Source of the DNA: Cupriavidus sp. WGlv3
Lineage (GTDB): Bacteria > Pseudomonadota > Gammaproteobacteria > Burkholderiales > Burkholderiaceae
DNA length: 49,818 nucleotides
Reading direction: 5' to 3'
NCBI RefSeq assembly: GCF_023952475.1
Contig: NZ_JALHRX010000029.1
Span: forward strand, 1-49,818
Position numbers and translations under genes: made by a program. Position 1 is the stretch's first letter; each line of letters starts with the position of its first letter. The notes beneath the pieces are model-generated. The model worked only from the letters and a program-made list of their open reading frames with translations, was not told where the DNA came from and searched no databases. Of this stretch, positions 16,507 through 27,934 are shown piece by piece.

Positions 16507-17322
16507 ATGACTAATGCTCCACATGCCTCCGTGGCCCCACCGTCCGCCGATGCCGAGGGCGAGGCGCGCCTTGTCAGCGCGCTGGCGCGCGGCGTCTCGA
16601 TCCTCAACTGCTTCTCGCCAACGGTGCAGGAACTGAGCAGCCGGGAACTGATGGAGCGCACCGGCCTGGCCAAACCGACCCTGTTCCGGCTGCTCGACAC
16701 GCTGTGCGGGCTGGGCCTGCTGCATTACTCGGAACGGCTGTCGCGCTATGTGCCCGGCGTCGGCCTGATCAACCTGGCGGCGCCGGCGCTGGCGCGCATG
16801 ACCATCCGCCAGCTGGCGCGTCCGGCGATGCAGGACCTGGCCGACCATATTGCCGGGCAGGTCGAGCTGATCGTCGGCAGCGGCCATGCGCTGACCTATG
16901 TCGAGATCGCGCAGGGCGTCGGCAGCCATGTGTTCCGGCCCGAGGTCGGCACGCGCGTATCGGCCTCGCGCACCGGCTCGGGGCGTGCCTACCTGCTGCG
17001 GCTGGACCAGCCCGAGCGCGAGGCCTACCTGGCCCAGCTGCGCGCCACCGATCCCGCGCGCGCCGACTGGCTGCAGGCGCGCCTGGACGATGCCGCGCGC
17101 GACCTGCAGGAGCACGGCTTCTGCCGCGGCCATCGCGACCTGCACCGCGAGGTGGAATCGGTGGCCGTGCCGCTGCGCACGCGCCGCGACGGCGAGGCGT
17201 GGATCTTCGCCGCGTCGGTGCCGGTGTTCAGCCAGCAGAGCAAGCAGCTGGAGGAAGATATCGGCCCGCGCCTGGTCAGCCTGGTGCGCAATGTCGAAGG
17301 CGCGCTGGGCGTGGCGGGATAG
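16507..17322 (+). CDS. IclR-family transcriptional regulator
   Basis: A 271-residue regulator. The N-terminal winged helix-turn-helix (about 25-85) contains SSRELMERTGLAKPTLFRLLDTL. The C-terminal IclR effector domain (about 95-265) includes VEIAQGVGSHVF, SRTGSGRAYL and VPLRTRRDGEAW. The frame is open upstream to 16375, but that part is basic and unlike IclR, so I use the Met before TNAPHAS. It is divergent from the thiolase operon (216-nt gap with two dyads), which it probably controls in response to a carboxylate or CoA-linked metabolite. The stop lies 30 nt from the convergent crotonase gene. Confidence 0.9.
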   Translation: MTNAPHASVAPPSADAEGEARLVSALARGVSILNCFSPTVQELSSRELMERTGLAKPTLFRLLDTLCGLGLLHYSERLSRYVPGVGLINLAAPALARMTIRQLARPAMQDLADHIAGQVELIVGSGHALTYVEIAQGVGSHVFRPEVGTRVSASRTGSGRAYLLRLDQPEREAYLAQLRATDPARADWLQARLDDAARDLQEHGFCRGHRDLHREVESVAVPLRTRRDGEAWIFAASVPVFSQQSKQLEEDIGPRLVSLVRNVEGALGVAG

Positions 17323-17352
17323 GGCCACGCCGGCGAGATTGCGGCGGCCGCT

Positions 17353-18150
17353 TCAGTTGCCGGTAAAGACCGGCGTGCGCTTGTCCAGGAAGGCCTGCAC
17401 CGCTTCGCGGTGGTCGGCGGTCTGGTGCGACAGCGCCTGGAAGCCGGCCGACAGTTCCAGCAGCGTATCCAGCCGGGTATGCATGGCTTCGCGCATCAGG
17501 CGCTTGGCCAGCCGCACCGCGTGCGGCGGATTGGCGGCGATGCGGCCGGCCAGTTCATAGGCGGTGGGCAGCAGCGCGTCGGGTGCCACCACGCGCGACA
17601 CCAGGTTCCATTCGAGAGCCAGCCTGGCGTCGATCGGCTGGCCGGTAAAGGTCATCTCGGCCGCCCGTGACAGGCCGATCACGCGCGGCAGCAGCCATGC
17701 GCCGCCATCGCCGGGAATGATGCCCAGCTTGACGAAGGACTCGGCAAACTGCGCGCGTTCCGAGGCAATGCGGATGTCGCACATGCAGGCCAGGTCCAGC
17801 CCCGCGCCCATGGCCGCGCCGTTGACCGCGGCGATTACCGGCACCTCGAGGTTGAACAGTGCCAGCGGCAGCCGCTGGATGCCGCGGCGGTAGTCCTGGC
17901 GGATCTCCATGCCGGGCACCGTGCCGGACGCCTGGCGCTCCATGTCCTTGATATTGCCGCCCGACGAGAACGCCGTGCCGGCGCCGGTGATCACCACCGC
18001 GCGCACGCTGCCGTCGCCGTGGATGCGGTCGATCGCGTCCAGGAATTCCGCCACCGCGGTATTGCCGGTAAGCGGGTTGCGCCGCTCGGGCTCGTTCATG
18101 GTCAGGGTGACGATGTGGTCCTGCTGTTCGTAGAGAAGGAACTGGCTCAT
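17353..18150 (-). CDS. Crotonase-family protein with non-canonical catalytic positions
   Basis: A 265-residue member of the enoyl-CoA hydratase/isomerase family. The oxyanion loops are conserved: TAFSSGGNIKDM and GAAMGAGLD. At the two catalytic glutamate positions it instead has Asp119 (GAGLDLACMCD) and Phe139 (AESFVKLGIIPGDGG). Simple hydration is therefore doubtful, and an isomerase, as in PaaG-like proteins, or another CoA reaction is more likely. The start at 18150 has CGGAG upstream. It follows a Bug-type receptor and an amidase on the same strand after a 220-nt gap with its own dyad. Confidence 0.87.
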   Translation of the reverse strand: MSQFLLYEQQDHIVTLTMNEPERRNPLTGNTAVAEFLDAIDRIHGDGSVRAVVITGAGTAFSSGGNIKDMERQASGTVPGMEIRQDYRRGIQRLPLALFNLEVPVIAAVNGAAMGAGLDLACMCDIRIASERAQFAESFVKLGIIPGDGGAWLLPRVIGLSRAAEMTFTGQPIDARLALEWNLVSRVVAPDALLPTAYELAGRIAANPPHAVRLAKRLMREAMHTRLDTLLELSAGFQALSHQTADHREAVQAFLDKRTPVFTGN

Positions 18151-18221
18151 GTGGGGGGCTCCGGGTAGCAATGCGGGGGTCTGTCCTGGCGCCAAGGCTA
18201 AGCGACGGTGGCCGGCAGCGT

Positions 18222-18263
18222 CCAATATTCATTTGTTGCAGGGTGATATCCGCTGGATATTGG
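18222..18263. promoter_or_regulatory. Nested dyads in the leader of the second crotonase gene
   Basis: Arms CCAATATTC (18222-18230) and GGATATTGG (18255-18263) form a 9-bp inverted repeat with one mismatch and a 24-nt spacer. A third half-site GATATCC (18245-18251) makes a tighter dyad with the right arm. It lies 70-115 nt upstream of the crotonase start and resembles an operator with three half-sites. The binding factor is unknown. Confidence 0.35.
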
Positions 18264-18370
18264 GGGCGTGGCCCGGCCGCCGCTCGTCGAGAAGATCAAA
18301 GCCTTTATCCAGGGCACCGCGGACGCGGTGCGGCCCAAGCCCTGAGCACGGGCAAGGGCCGCGCCGGGGC

Positions 18371-19363
18371 TCAGTCCTCGGCCTGGAAGCCGGTCGCCTC
18401 GACGATCGGCTTCCACGCGGCGCGCTCGACCTGGATGCGGCGGCGGGCCTCCTGCCCGGGGCGCGCCACCACTTCCAGCCCCAGCGCCTCCAGCTTCGCC
18501 GCGGTGGCGGGGTTGGCCGACGCGGCCAGGAACATCTTCTCCACCTGCGCCAGCACGTCCGGCTGGGTGCCGGCGGGCACGAACACGCCGTACCAGCTGG
18601 TGGCGTGTTCATACTGGCTGAAGCCCTGTTCCTTCATGGTGGGCACCTCGGGCAGCGCCTTGGCGCGGCGCGCGCCGCTGACGCCGAGGAAGCGCAGCTT
18701 GCCGCCCTTGTACAGCGGCATCATGCTGGCCACCGCGTCCCAGCCGATCGACACATTGCCGCTGACCACGTCGACCAGCATCGGCGATGCCCCGCGATAC
18801 GCCGCCGGCGTGATGGCGATGCCTTCGGCCTTGCCCAGCGCCACCGTGCCCAGGTGGCCGGCGCTGCCGATGGTGGCCAGGCCCAGGCTGGCGTTGCCCG
18901 GGTTGCGCCTGGCCCAGCCGACGTACTCCTTCATGTTCTGGTACGGCTGCTGCACGCCGGTCACGACCGCGGTCGGCACGTCGGTCAGCACCGCCGCGGG
19001 CACCAGGTCCTTGTCGGCGTCGTACGACAGCTTCTTGTAGGTCAGCGGGAAGATGGTGAACAGCGGCGATGGGCCGATGAACACGGTCTTGCCGTCCGGC
19101 CTGGCGCGCTTCACGTAGTCGAGCGCGAGCCGCGCCGACGCGCCCGGGCGGTTCTCGACCACCACGGTGCCGTGGCCGTCCTGGCGCAGCTGCTCGGCAT
19201 ACAGGCGCGCCAGGCTGTCGGCGGCGCCGCCAGGAGCATAGCCGACGATGATATGCATCGGCTCGGGGTCGGCCGCGCTGGCTGGCGCGGCAAGGGCAAG
19301 GGCGGTGGCAGCGGCAGCGGCCAGCGCCAGCACGCGGCGCTTCGGTCGGAAGGATTGGGTCAT
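18371..19363 (-). CDS. Tripartite tricarboxylate transporter substrate-binding protein (Bug family)
   Basis: A 330-residue periplasmic binding protein with a Sec signal peptide ending near APASA (about residue 30). The mature N-terminus MHIIVGYAPGGAAD and VVVENRPGASAR are Bug-family signatures, followed by PDGKTVFIGP. I start at the Met before TQSFRPK; the upstream open frame overlaps the amidase. The gene begins 37 nt after the amidase stop, probably in one transcript, suggesting uptake of an amide or acid that the amidase releases. No TctA/TctB genes are present. Confidence 0.9.
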   Translation of the reverse strand: MTQSFRPKRRVLALAAAAATALALAAPASAADPEPMHIIVGYAPGGAADSLARLYAEQLRQDGHGTVVVENRPGASARLALDYVKRARPDGKTVFIGPSPLFTIFPLTYKKLSYDADKDLVPAAVLTDVPTAVVTGVQQPYQNMKEYVGWARRNPGNASLGLATIGSAGHLGTVALGKAEGIAITPAAYRGASPMLVDVVSGNVSIGWDAVASMMPLYKGGKLRFLGVSGARRAKALPEVPTMKEQGFSQYEHATSWYGVFVPAGTQPDVLAQVEKMFLAASANPATAAKLEALGLEVVARPGQEARRRIQVERAAWKPIVEATGFQAED

Positions 19364-19400
19364 GGCAGTCGGCAGGTCATGGGGTAAGGCGGTCAGGTTC

Positions 19401-20828
19401 TCAGGGCAGGGCGGGCCACTGGCCGGTGAAGTCGTGCACGGATTCGAACAGGGCCGCGGCGCGCAGCAGCGCGGCATCGCCGCGGATCCGTCCCACCAGC
19501 TGCAGGCCGACCGGCAGGCCGTCCTGGCCAAAGCCGCACGGCAGGCTGATGGCGGGATGCCCGGTCAGGTTGAACGGCATGGTCCACGGGAACCAGCTTG
19601 CGCGCACATCGGGGCAGGCCTGCCCGTCGATCTCGATCTGGCCGAACAGGTCCTGCTCCAGCGGCAGCGCGGTGCGCGTGAGCGTGGGCATGGCGAGCCA
19701 GTCGGCATCCGCCAGCAGCGCCTGCACCCGCAGAAACAGCTGCGAACGCGCGAACATGGCCTGCTGGTATTCCACCGCGGTGAACGCGGCGGCGGACTCG
19801 ACCTGGCGCACGAAGGTCGGGCTCAGCGCGTCGCGGTGCTGCGCCACGATCGGCGCAAAGCGCGTGCGCCACACCGTATGGTTGATGGTGCGCCAGACCG
19901 GCTCGATGTCGAAGCCATCGCCGCTGAACGGCTCCAGTTCCGCGCCGAGCCCGCGCAGCTGCGCCAGGCTGGCTTCGAACGCGCGCGCCACATCGGCGGC
20001 CACCGGCCGCCCCGGCGGCGCCAGGCAATAGCGGATGCGGCGGCCGCGCAAGTCGCCGTGCGGGCGTGCGGCGTCGACATAGTCGGGCACCGGCACGCCG
20101 ATCGACCACGGATCGCACGCGTGCTCGCCGGCCATGGCCTGCAGCATCAGGCCGGTGTCCGCCACCGTGCGCGTGGTGGGGGTCACGTAGGTCTGGTTGC
20201 CGAACAGGTCCTGGGCCTGGCTGTGCGGCACCACGCCCTGGCTTTGCTTGATCCCGACCACGCCATTGCACGCGGCCGGGATGCGGGTCGAGCCGCCGCC
20301 GTCGGTCGCTACCGCCAGCGGGGCGATGCCGCTCGCCACCGCCACCGCGGCGCCGCCGCTGGAGCCGCCGCTGGTGCGCCCGGCATGCCAGGCATTGCGG
20401 GTGCGGCCGAACAGCGGCGCATCGGTCAGGCACTTGGAGCCGAACTCCGGCGTGGTGGTCTTGCCCACCAGGATCGCGCCCTGCGCGCGCAGCCGTGCTA
20501 CCGCCACGGCGTCTTCGGCGGGCACGTGGTCGCGCATCGGCACCGCGCCAAAGGTGGTGCGCACGCCCGCGGTGTTGACGATGTCCTTCACCGTGAAGGG
20601 AATGCCGTGCAGCGCGCCCAGCGGCGCGCCGGACATCAGCTGCGCTTCGGCCGCGCGCGCCGCGGCCATGGCCTCGTCCGCGCACAGCGTGATCAGGCAG
20701 TTCAGCGCGGGCTGCAGCCGGGCCGCGCGCTCCAGCACGGCCGCGGTCAGCTCGACCGGCGAAATCTCCTTGCGCCGGATGCGCTGCTGCAGTTCGGCTG
20801 CGCTGGCAAGGCAAAGCGCGTCGCTCAT
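19401..20828 (-). CDS. Amidase (amidase signature family)
   Basis: A 475-residue serine amidohydrolase. The Ser-cisSer-Lys triad is visible: Lys81 (PFTVKDI), a serine of GGSSGGA (156/157) and nucleophile Ser180 (DGGGSTRIPA). It hydrolyses a carboxylic amide to acid and ammonia; the substrate cannot be inferred. No GatB/GatC neighbours exist and the C-terminus is not GatA-like, so tRNA amidation is unlikely. It has no signal peptide. First gene of a likely amidase/Bug-receptor pair; CGGAG lies upstream of the ATG. Confidence 0.9.
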   Translation of the reverse strand: MSDALCLASAAELQQRIRRKEISPVELTAAVLERAARLQPALNCLITLCADEAMAAARAAEAQLMSGAPLGALHGIPFTVKDIVNTAGVRTTFGAVPMRDHVPAEDAVAVARLRAQGAILVGKTTTPEFGSKCLTDAPLFGRTRNAWHAGRTSGGSSGGAAVAVASGIAPLAVATDGGGSTRIPAACNGVVGIKQSQGVVPHSQAQDLFGNQTYVTPTTRTVADTGLMLQAMAGEHACDPWSIGVPVPDYVDAARPHGDLRGRRIRYCLAPPGRPVAADVARAFEASLAQLRGLGAELEPFSGDGFDIEPVWRTINHTVWRTRFAPIVAQHRDALSPTFVRQVESAAAFTAVEYQQAMFARSQLFLRVQALLADADWLAMPTLTRTALPLEQDLFGQIEIDGQACPDVRASWFPWTMPFNLTGHPAISLPCGFGQDGLPVGLQLVGRIRGDAALLRAAALFESVHDFTGQWPALP

Positions 20829-21202
20829 GGGTGGTGGCTCCGGAAGGTTGGGGGCGTGGGGCGCGGTGGTTCCGCCATCTTACAACTTGCTGTGCGGGGC
20901 TTCCCGCATGGCAGCCCGGATGACCTGGCGCGGGTGCGGCCTGCCCATCGCGACACGCCTTCGGTTCCCTGCGCGATACGATGATTTTTTTTGCAAATCG
21001 CGCCAATTGACTGGCACAGCCGGCGCAATGCCGGCAGAATCCGGACAGTAGCGGCCGCAATCGCCCACCGAGATCTGCCACACCATGACCACCGCCCCGA
21101 CACTCCGACTCCGACACTGCGCCCCATCTGCAACCCGGCTGACCCTGCGCCGCAAGGCCGGCTGGCATCTGCCGGCCCCGGGCAACGACTGAAGGGGCGG
21201 GC
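20829..21202. other. Divergent intergenic region between amidase and Mrp operon
   Basis: This 374-nt gap holds the promoters of two divergent units. I see a GCCGGC-GCAAT-GCCGGC hairpin near 21018-21034, a sigma-54-like but imperfect TGGCAC element at 21012, and a possible short leader frame at 21085-21192. No RNA gene or longer protein is supported. Confidence 0.5.
21085..21192 (+). CDS. Possible 35-residue leader peptide upstream of mrpA
   Basis: An ATG-initiated frame of 35 codons (MTTAPTLRLRH..., Arg/Pro-rich, ending PAPGND) stops 10 nt before the mrpA ATG, close enough for translational coupling. Its ribosome binding site is weak, the frame is short, and GC-rich DNA yields such frames by chance, so this is tentative. 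Part of the coding stretch is a small CTCCGA direct repeat. Confidence 0.22.
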   Translation: MTTAPTLRLRHCAPSATRLTLRRKAGWHLPAPGND

Positions 21203-24006
<2,804 letters not shown>

Positions 24007-24007
<1 letters not shown>

Positions 24008-24375
24008 TGGCCGCGCTCTACGCCATCGCCATTGGCATCCTGACCGCCGCCGGCATCTACCTGCTGCTGCGCGAGCGCGTGTTCACGGTGGTGCTGGGGC
24101 TGACGCTGCTGTCGTATGCGGTCAGCCTGTTCCTGCTGGGCATGGGGCGACTGTCGATCGGCCGGCCGCCGGTGATCGCGCCGGGAGCCAGCTATGCCGA
24201 TCCGCTGCCGCAGGCGCTGGTGCTGACCGCCATCGTCATTGCCTTCGGCATGACCGCGTTCGCGGTGGTGCTGGCGCTGCGCTCGCTCGGGCTGACCGGC
24301 AGCGACCATGTCGACGCCGCCGGCCAGCCGGGGGCGCACGACGGCCATGCTGCCGACAAGGAGGCGCGGCCATGA
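24007..24375 (+). CDS. mrpC: Monovalent cation/H+ antiporter subunit C
   Basis: A 122-residue, three-helix NuoK-like subunit (helices about 3-22, 30-48, 70-95), with GIYLLLRERVFTVVLGLTLL and the conserved PLPQALVLTAIVIAFG. The hydrophilic C-terminal tail is His/Asp-rich (GAHDGHAADKEARP). The ATG overlaps the mrpA stop by one base, and its stop overlaps the mrpD start by four, indicating translational coupling. It forms part of the membrane arm of the antiporter. Confidence 0.93.
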
Positions 24376-25913
24376 ACCATGCCGTGCTGCTGCCCATCCT
24401 GATCCCGATGTTCGCCGGCGCGCTGCTGACGGCGATGCCGGCCCAGCGGCTGCACGCGCAGCGCGTGGCCAGCGCGGTGGCGACGCTGCTGCTGGTGCCG
24501 GTGGCGGTGCTGCTGCTGCGCCATGCCGCCGGCGGCGATATCGCGGTCTATGCCATGGGCAACTGGAGCGCGCCGTTCGGCATCGTGCTGCAGCTTGACC
24601 GCACCGGCGCGCTGATGCTGGCGCTGACCGCGCTGCTGGCGGTGGCCGCGCTGGCCGCGGCGGGCGAGGGCACGGCGCGCCAGGGGCGGCACTTCCACGC
24701 GCTGTTCCAGTTCCAGCTGATGGGCCTGAACGGTGCGTTCCTGGCGGGCGACCTGTTCAACCTGTTCGTCTTCTTCGAGATCCTGCTGATCGCTTCCTAT
24801 GCGCTGCTGGTGCATGGAGCGGGGCGCGCGCGCATCGGCGCCGGCCTGCACTACGTGATCCTGAACCTGGTGGCGTCGTCGTTCTTCCTGGTGGCGATCG
24901 GCGTGCTGTACGGGCTCTCGGGCACGCTCAACATGGCGCACCTGGGGCTGCGCCTGGCCGGGCTGCCGGGCCAGGACCTGCCGCTGGCGGTGGCCGCGGG
25001 CGCGATGCTGATGCTGGTGTTCGCGCTCAAGGCGGCGCTGTTCCCGCTGTACTTCTGGCTGCCGCGCGCCTATGGCAGCGCAACCGGGCCGGTGGCGGCG
25101 CTGTTCGCCATCATGACCAAGGTCGGCATCTATGCCATGCTGCGTTGCGACGCGCTGATCTTCGGCGGCGCGCAGGGGCTGCTGGGACCGTTCCTGCACG
25201 ACTGGGTGTTCGCGCTGGCGCTGGCCACGCTGGCGGTCGGCGCGCTGGGCGCGCTGGCCGCGACGGCGCTGCGCGCCACGACCAGCTACCTGGTGGTGGC
25301 ATCGGTCGGGCTGCTGGCGGCGTGCGTGTCGATGCAAAGCCAGGCCGGCTGGGCCGCGGCGCTGTACTACCTGCTCAGCACCACGCTGTGCACGGCCGCG
25401 CTGTTCCTGCTGGCCGATGCGCTCGAGCCCGAAGCCGCGCGCACCGACGGCGCGCCGGTCATTGCCTCGCGCCTGGCGGGGCTGCTGTACCTGGTGGGCA
25501 TGGTCGCGGCGGTGGGCCTGCCGCCGCTGTCGGGCTTCCTCGGCAAGGCCATGATCCTGCGCGCCACGCCGGCGCCGTGGATACCGGTGCTGTGGCCGGC
25601 GGTGCTTGGCTCGAGCCTGCTGCTGCTGATCGCCGTGTCGCGCACCGGCACGCGGCTGCTGTGGCGCCTGCCGCATGAGGCGCAGCGCGTCGCCGAAGGC
25701 GCCGAATACCTGGATGAAGACCATCCCGGCGCGGCGCGCCTGCGGGTGCGGCCGGACGCGCGCAAGCTGGCCTGCTGCATGCTGCTGCTGGCCGGCAACC
25801 TGGCGCTGACGGTGGGCGCGCGTCCGGTCAGCGATTACGTGGCGGATGCCGCCGCGCAACTGCTGGACCGCGCCGCCTACCTGCGGGCGGTACTGCCCGG
25901 CGAGCGGGGGTAG
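24372..25913 (+). CDS. mrpD: Monovalent cation/H+ antiporter subunit D
   Basis: A 513-residue NuoM/N-like membrane subunit, about 14 helices. Key features are LFNLFVFFEILLIASYALL with the conserved Glu, FALKAALFPLYFWLPRAYG with the proton-path lysine, and MTKVGIYAMLR. With MrpA it provides the proton-translocating modules of the complex. It follows mrpC with an ATGA overlap and ends 3 nt before mrpE. Confidence 0.94.
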   Translation: MNHAVLLPILIPMFAGALLTAMPAQRLHAQRVASAVATLLLVPVAVLLLRHAAGGDIAVYAMGNWSAPFGIVLQLDRTGALMLALTALLAVAALAAAGEGTARQGRHFHALFQFQLMGLNGAFLAGDLFNLFVFFEILLIASYALLVHGAGRARIGAGLHYVILNLVASSFFLVAIGVLYGLSGTLNMAHLGLRLAGLPGQDLPLAVAAGAMLMLVFALKAALFPLYFWLPRAYGSATGPVAALFAIMTKVGIYAMLRCDALIFGGAQGLLGPFLHDWVFALALATLAVGALGALAATALRATTSYLVVASVGLLAACVSMQSQAGWAAALYYLLSTTLCTAALFLLADALEPEAARTDGAPVIASRLAGLLYLVGMVAAVGLPPLSGFLGKAMILRATPAPWIPVLWPAVLGSSLLLLIAVSRTGTRLLWRLPHEAQRVAEGAEYLDEDHPGAARLRVRPDARKLACCMLLLAGNLALTVGARPVSDYVADAAAQLLDRAAYLRAVLPGERG

Positions 25914-25916
25914 GCC

Positions 25917-26420
25917 ATGTTGCGTCGTCTGCTGCCCCATCCCTGGCTGAGCCTGATCCTGATGCTGATGTGGCTGATGCTGGCGCAGAGCATGGCGCCG
26001 GGCCACTGGCTGCTGGGCGCGGCGCTGGGCTGGGCCATCGGCCGGCTGGCCGACCGCTGGCTGGTGCTGGGCGCGTTCCGCCTGTCGCGCCCGGACCTGA
26101 TCCTGCGCCTGAGCTGCCATGTGCTGATCGATATCGTCAAGGCCAACCTGGAAGTGGCGGTGATGGTGCTGGGACGCACCGCGCGGCTGCGCCCGGCATT
26201 TATCGTAGTGCCGCTCGATGTCGAGCATGAACTCGCCACCACCGCGCTGATCAGCATCGTCTCGCTCAGCCCCGGCACGCTGTGCGCCGAACTGAGCGAC
26301 GACCGCCGCGCCTTGCTGGTCCATGTGCTGGACCTGGAGGAAGAAGCCGCGCTGGTCGCGCTGATCAAGTCGCGCTATGAAACCCCGCTCAAGGAGATCT
26401 TCCAATGCTTGCCATCGTGA
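25917..26420 (+). CDS. mrpE: Monovalent cation/H+ antiporter subunit E
   Basis: A 167-residue subunit with two N-terminal helices (about 8-27 and 29-48) and a cytoplasmic domain containing VIVPLDVEHELATT-like residues (IVVPLDVEHELATTALI), then SLSPGTLCAEL and VHVLDLEEE, all characteristic of MrpE. The gene overlaps mrpF by 16 nt, so the two are coupled. MrpE has no complex I counterpart and helps assembly and activity of the antiporter. Confidence 0.93.
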   Translation: MLRRLLPHPWLSLILMLMWLMLAQSMAPGHWLLGAALGWAIGRLADRWLVLGAFRLSRPDLILRLSCHVLIDIVKANLEVAVMVLGRTARLRPAFIVVPLDVEHELATTALISIVSLSPGTLCAELSDDRRALLVHVLDLEEEAALVALIKSRYETPLKEIFQCLPS

Positions 26421-26677
26421 TTCCGGTCTGCCTGGCGATCCTGGGCCTGGCCTTCCTGCTGACGCTGGGCCGGCTGCTGCGCGGGCCCAGCCTGCCCGAC
26501 CGCATCGTCGCGCTCGACACGCTCAACATCAACGCCATCGCGCTGATCGTGGTGCTGGGCATCAGCCTGGACTCGGCGGTGTTCTTCGAGGCCGCGCTGC
26601 TGATCGCGGTGATGGGCTTCGTTGCCACCGTGGCGCTGTCGAAGTACCTGCAGCGCGGCGATATCATCGAATACTAG
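26405..26677 (+). CDS. mrpF: Monovalent cation/H+ antiporter subunit F
   Basis: A 90-residue, three-helix membrane subunit. LLRGPSLPDRIVALDTLNIN between helices 1 and 2 is the family signature, with the conserved Asp in PDRIVALD proposed to lie on the ion path. The C-terminus ends KYLQRGDIIEY. The start lies inside the mrpE 3' end. Confidence 0.93.
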   Translation: MLAIVIPVCLAILGLAFLLTLGRLLRGPSLPDRIVALDTLNINAIALIVVLGISLDSAVFFEAALLIAVMGFVATVALSKYLQRGDIIEY

Positions 26678-26688
26678 GAGGCCGGCCC

Positions 26689-27033
26689 ATGCTGCATCCC
26701 GTTGCCGAATTCATGGTCTGCGCGCTGCTGCTGGTGGGCAGCGTATTCATGCTGGTGGGGGCCATCGGCCTGTTCCGGCTGCCGGATTTCTTCATGCGCC
26801 TGCATGGGCCGACCAAGTCGACCACGCTGGGGGTGGGCGGCGTGGTACTGGCCTCGGTGGCGTATTTCAGCTTCCGCGGCGACGCCACCCTGCATGAGCT
26901 GCTGGTGACCGCGTTCCTGTTCCTGACCGCGCCGATCAGCGCCCATATGCTGGCCAAGGCCGCGCTGCAGCGGCAACTGCCGGTAGACCCGCGCACGCGC
27001 GGCAGCGGCTGGATGCCGCGCATCCGGGATTGA
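26689..27033 (+). CDS. mrpG: Monovalent cation/H+ antiporter subunit G
   Basis: A 114-residue, three-helix subunit. The hallmark LFRLPDFFMRLHGPTKSTTL follows helix 1, and FLFLTAPISAHMLAKAAL forms helix 3. An AGGAGG ribosome binding site lies 8 nt before the ATG. Last gene of the operon; its stop is 31 nt from the convergent DUF72 gene with no clear U-tailed terminator between them. Confidence 0.94.
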   Translation: MLHPVAEFMVCALLLVGSVFMLVGAIGLFRLPDFFMRLHGPTKSTTLGVGGVVLASVAYFSFRGDATLHELLVTAFLFLTAPISAHMLAKAALQRQLPVDPRTRGSGWMPRIRD

Positions 27034-27064
27034 GCGGCGCCCGGCGGCAGCGCGGTATTGCAGC

Positions 27065-27934
27065 CTATTTCTCCTCGATGCGCGCACGCAGCCGTTGCGC
27101 ATCGAACGGGGCCTTGACCTTCTTGTCGTTATCGAAATAGCAGTAGATATCCCGATGCGCGGCGGCGCGGGGGCGTTTCGGCGAGATCCGCTGCGCATCG
27201 GTCGGCTCGCCGCCATTGGCCCACTTGACCAGCCGCGCGGCCCAGCGGTCCAGCGCCGCGTCGGAATAGGCGCCGCCATACAGCGTCTCGGTGCCATGCA
27301 GGCGCAGGTACAGGAAATTGCTGGTGACGTCCTCGGCATAGGGCCAGTCTGCGACGGCATCCGAGATGACCAGCGCAACCCGGTGCCGGCGCAGCAGGGC
27401 CGGGAACTCGGGCGTGCAGAAGCTGGCGTGGCGGATTTCCACCGCATGCCGGATCGGGCGCCGACGCCGGGTCTCGCACCACGGCTCTTTGACGTTGCGG
27501 TTGTGCTGCCGCGCCAGTTCGCGCGCGCTGTGCGTGTCGTGCGGGATCAGGGACAGGAAGCGTTCCATGCGCTCGGGATCGAAGCCGAAGTTGGGCGGAA
27601 ACTGCCACAGCACCGGCCCCAGCTTTTCCTCCAGCGCCAGCACGCCGGAGGCAAAGAAGTTGGCCATCGCCGGCCGCGCCGAGTCGTCGCGAAAGCGCAG
27701 CATGTGGGTCAGGTAGCGCGGGCCCTTGACGCTGAACACAAACCCCAGCGGCGTGGCCTCATGCCAGGCGCGATAGCTTTTCGGCGTCTGCAGCGCATAG
27801 TGCGAGCCGTTGATCTCGATGGTCTCGACCGCGCGCGACGCGTATTCGAGCTCGCGCCGCTGCGCCAGCCCCTCGGGATAGAACACGCCGCGCCAGCCGG
27901 CATAGCGCCAGCCTGAGATGCCGATCCGGATCAT
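27065..27934 (-). CDS. DUF72 family protein
   Basis: A 289-residue TIM-barrel-like DUF72 (YecE-type) protein with the conserved opening IRIGISGWRYAGWRGVFYP, then ETIEINGSHYALQTPKSY, FSVKGPRYLTH, GPVLWQFPPNF and FLYLRLHGTETLYGG. The biochemical function of the family is not established, although its fold and acidic/aromatic pockets suggest a nuclease or sugar-binding role. I start at the Met before IRIGIS; a GTG at 27976 would add 14 unconserved residues. Convergent with mrpG. Confidence 0.88.
   Translation of the reverse strand: MIRIGISGWRYAGWRGVFYPEGLAQRRELEYASRAVETIEINGSHYALQTPKSYRAWHEATPLGFVFSVKGPRYLTHMLRFRDDSARPAMANFFASGVLALEEKLGPVLWQFPPNFGFDPERMERFLSLIPHDTHSARELARQHNRNVKEPWCETRRRRPIRHAVEIRHASFCTPEFPALLRRHRVALVISDAVADWPYAEDVTSNFLYLRLHGTETLYGGAYSDAALDRWAARLVKWANGGEPTDAQRISPKRPRAAAHRDIYCYFDNDKKVKAPFDAQRLRARIEEK

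Noticed and set aside
21012..21027. Sigma-54-like element TGGCAC-N5-GCGCA before the Mrp operon
   Set aside because: The GG-N10-GC spacing is right and the first half equals the prpB promoter, but the conserved TT of the -12 box is replaced by GC and no activator gene is nearby.
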